From Cricetomys ansorgei (Eukaryota > Chordata > Mammalia > Rodentia > Nesomyidae): DNA of 64,000 bases. The DNA lies in NCBI GenBank assembly GCA_026225945.1, contig JAMJFZ010001796.1, forward strand, positions 21,552,001 through 21,616,000. The letters run 5' to 3'. Below, piece after piece: positions 61,585 to 64,000 of this stretch. The notes beneath the pieces are model-generated. The model was not told the DNA's origin. It made no database searches and saw only the letters and a list, made by a program, of their open reading frames with translations. Made by a program: the position numbers and the translations under genes. Position 1 is the first letter of the stretch. Every line of letters begins with the position of its first letter.

Positions 61585-61940
61585 GTATTGTGCCTATGGA
61601 GTTCAGAGAATAACTTTTAGAAGTCAGTTCTCTTCTTTCTCCATGGCTCTGGAATCAGATAGTGCTGATAACCTTCTCTTGCTTTTTTACCACTGAGCCA
61701 CTATGCCACAGACTCTAAACAGAGTTTTTTGTGGTTTTTTTTTTGTTGTTGTTGTTGTTGCTGTTCTGGTTTGGTTTTGGTTTTTTTGTTTGTTTTTGTT
61801 TTTGCTTTGAGACTGGGTTTCATGTATCCCAGGCTGGCCTTGAACGTGAGTGATATGTAGCTGAGGGTGACCTTGAACATCTGAGCTTCCTGCCTCCATG
61901 TTCCCAGGACTGAGATCTGTGCTACCATATGTGCTACCAT
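61585..61940 (-). repeat. B2-type SINE then B1 SINE, both reversed
   Basis: The B2-type part ends at 'ttttaccactgagccactat' (about 61710). A T-rich (GTT)n bridge (61725-61800) leads to the B1 at 61800-61940 ('ggctggccttgaacgtgagt'). Confidence 0.75.
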
Positions 61941-62299
61941 ACCTTGTTTATGCAGTACTGGGATACAGATTTATGGCTTTGGTACAGAATCACACTAGGG
62001 AAGCAAGCACACTGAATTAAGTCTCAGTTGCGTGGGTTCACAGAAGATGAACTTGGTTTCTGCTGTTATTTAGTACTATTTCTGATTGCCAGGTAAGCAC
62101 TTTAGAGAGTGGTAAGATCTAGAGACTCACAGACTCTTTTGTTGTTGTTTGAGACAGGGTCTCTCTACGTAGTCGTGGTTGTCCTGGAACTTCCAGACTT
62201 TTTATATGAAGCCAGATAGGAAATATCTTGAGTTTGTAGGTCGTATACAGTTTAGTCTTTTTTGTTTTGTTTTCACAGTTTTCCTCTTTAAATCTTTAG

Positions 62300-62485
62300 G
62301 AACCTGGAGTTGAGGAAATGATTCACTGGAAAAGCACTTGCCACACAACCACATGAAGGTCTGAGTTCAAATCCCGAGAAACTATGTAAGAGGACATGGT
62401 AACATGTATCTGTAATCGCAGCGCCCCCGGAGTGAGATGCAAGGTGTAGCCGAGGGAATCCTCGGAAGCTTTCTAGCCAGCATCT
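62300..62485 (+). repeat. tRNA-headed SINE fused to B1-like tail
   Basis: 'ggaaatgattcactggaaaa' head, 'ctgagttcaaatcccgagaa' box B, then 'atctgtaatcgcagcgcccc'. It resembles the B4 type. Confidence 0.75.
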
Positions 62486-63117
62486 AAAAACAAACAAATG
62501 GCAACAACGGAACCGTTCTTTGGTGACTCAGGGGTGTATGTTAAATGTACATATATGTCCTGTTAACTGGAGTTTGCCAGCCCCTACAAACCCTGTAACA
62601 GGAGACTTGGGAAGAAAAAGTTTTGGCTTTGGGTTTAAATATTAGGGTAGCACACCCAGGTAGGCATCTCATAAGCCAAGAGATCTGGGCTGGAGATATA
62701 AATTGTGAGTCATAGACATACAGGAGCCAAGGAAGGAGGTTAGGGATGGCTAACATCATGCAGGAAGATGAGGGTGGAGGCACAGCTAGAACTAAAAGAG
62801 CCTTATTCCTCACCAGGACCAGAGTGAAAGTCAAAGTGCTGAGCCAGTTGGCTGGGAATATGAGGAGAAAGCCAGTTTGGGTGAGAGTAGCTTAAGAACT
62901 GTGAGAGATTTATGCGCAGAACCCTCTGAGACATGCAAACCAGCCTGAGCTTGAAAAAAGCTCCATACGCTCTGCCTGCAGTCTAAAGGACTGGGAAGTG
63001 GCCAAGAGTTCCCAGCAGGAGCAGTGCTGGTATGCAGGCAAATAATACCTGAGGTGGGACATAGGCAGGGTGAACCAGAAGGGGTGGGGAAATCTGAGCT
63101 TTAGGCAGAGTATTGAT

Positions 63118-63203
63118 TTTTCCCCAGAGCTGGGAATGGGACCCAGGGCCACTCACATGCTAGCCAAGTACACTGTCACTGGGCTACCCTGTACTCCAGC
63201 CCC
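63118..63203 (-). repeat. ID-type SINE
   Basis: 'ctgggaatgggacccagggc' and 'actgggctaccctgtactcc'. Confidence 0.85.
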
Positions 63204-63297
63204 CTTGCAGATCTTTTAGGTATTTAGGAATTAGGAATTTAGGAATCTCTTAGCAACAGCTAAGAATATAAAATGAGAATGGGGCAGCAAGCCTTTT

Positions 63298-63400
63298 AGC
63301 TGGATATGGTTGTGTGCACCTATAATCCCAGCACTTGGGAAGGCTGAAGCAGGAGAATCACCAGCCTGAGCTACAGAGTGAATTTAGTAGCCTACAGAAG
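63298..63400 (+). repeat. B1-type SINE
   Basis: 'cctataatcccagcacttgg' followed by 'aggctgaagcaggagaatca'. The right half is lost. Confidence 0.8.
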
Positions 63401-63510
63401 AATTTAGGAGTGACACTGGTTCTTTCCAATTTGCAGAATGAAAGACAAAAATGGGTCTTCCAAGTCCCTGGAGACTGGGATTGTGCTATCACTGAAACAA
63501 AGAAATATAT

Positions 63511-63738
63511 GGGCTGGGGATGTAGCTCAGTTGGTAGAGTGCTGGTCTAGCATGCACAAAGCCCTGGGTTCCATTCCTGGCATTGTAAAACAGCATGGTG
63601 GTACACACTGCTTATAATCCCAGCATTGGGGGGACAGATGCAGGAGGTTCAGGAGTTCAAGGCCCAGCCTTCACCACATAGTGAATTCAAGACCAACCTG
63701 GGATACAAGAGACCATATCTAACACTTTTGTTCCCACT
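63511..63738 (+). repeat. ID-B1 composite SINE, well preserved
   Basis: 'gggctggggatgtagctcag' and 'gccctgggttccattcctgg' form the ID half. 'gtggtacacactgcttataa' to 'accaacctgggatacaagag' forms the B1-like half. A reverse B1 fragment follows at 63790-63898. Confidence 0.92.
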
Positions 63739-64000
63739 CTCCAAAAAGAAAGAAAGCTATATATTCTTCCTTTATCTATTTATTTTCTTACTTGAAACTC
63801 ATTATAAAGCCCTAGTTGACTTGACTACAAATACATAGAGATCTGCATGTATCTGCCTCCCAAGTGCTGGGATTAAAGAGATATGCCATCGTGCAGCGCA
63901 GGACAGGGAGTTTTAATTATTATGTGCTCTGCTTGTATCACTTGGAACCCAAAACTATATGGCACTGGTTGGAACTCAATAATTTCATTTTTTATTTTTG

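Larger units (their letters stand above)
40179..64000 (+). other. Fbxo36: FBXO36 intron 1 (partial, runs off right edge)
   Basis: No F-box coding exon or other gene was recognised. Parts with no clear repeat are about 40.6-41.25, 43.15-43.5, 45.7-47.08, 49.26-49.8, 50.45-50.87, 51.0-51.5, 51.6-52.2, 53.8-54.23, 54.85-56.04, 56.55-56.98, 57.6-58.25, 58.92-59.5, 60.0-60.69, 61.2-61.58 and 62.5-63.1 kb. They look like ordinary intron. Confidence 0.85.

Noticed and set aside
63511..63585. tRNA-like sequence with clear box A and box B
   Set aside because: It is the head of an ID-B1 SINE; no acceptor stem pairing or mature tRNA structure is present. The same holds for the other ID elements.
40179..64000. 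Search for FBXO36 exon 2 or an F-box domain
   Set aside because: No frame with F-box features was found; the remaining exons are presumably to the right of the window.

Overview
The window is nuclear DNA from a muroid rodent. It is packed with rodent-specific SINEs: B1, the tRNA-headed B2/B3 group, ID, and ID-B1 composites. It also carries two recognisable mammalian gene starts. Several B1 copies read 'ggatctctgtgagttc', which leans weakly to a cricetid (hamster, vole or deer mouse) rather than house mouse; I cannot settle the species.

Layout. Positions 1 to about 39 kb hold the 5' part of TRIP12 on the minus strand. TRIP12 is a HECT-type E3 ubiquitin ligase. Exon 2 (16668-16814) carries the start codon. 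A 126-nt in-frame cassette exon lies at 4231-4356, and the large exon 3 is at 2101-2903. Together they encode roughly residues 1-300, the basic, serine-rich disordered N-terminus. The armadillo, WWE and HECT parts lie beyond the left edge. A CpG island at about 38.7-40.6 kb holds the TRIP12 first exon (untranslated, not firmly placed) and, head to head on the plus strand, exon 1 of FBXO36, an F-box protein gene (32 codons, 40083-40178). From 40179 to the right edge I see only FBXO36 intron 1 sequence; its exon 2 was not found.

The rest is intronic DNA: SINEs, simple repeats, one small hAT-type DNA transposon with a perfect 8-bp target duplication, one decayed rodent repeat of uncertain class, and stretches of apparently unique sequence. 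No tRNA, rRNA, snRNA, CRISPR or intact retrovirus was seen. The most rewarding signals are a 20-codon upstream reading frame that overlaps the TRIP12 start codon, the TRIP12 cassette exon, a GC (not GT) splice donor in FBXO36, RFX-type, YY1 and ETS motifs in the shared promoter, a recent 181-bp tandem duplication, and a strong orientation bias of B2/B3 SINEs inside the TRIP12 introns.

Repeat boundaries were drawn by eye and are accurate to about 5-15 bp. Exon boundaries come from splice consensus plus reading frame.
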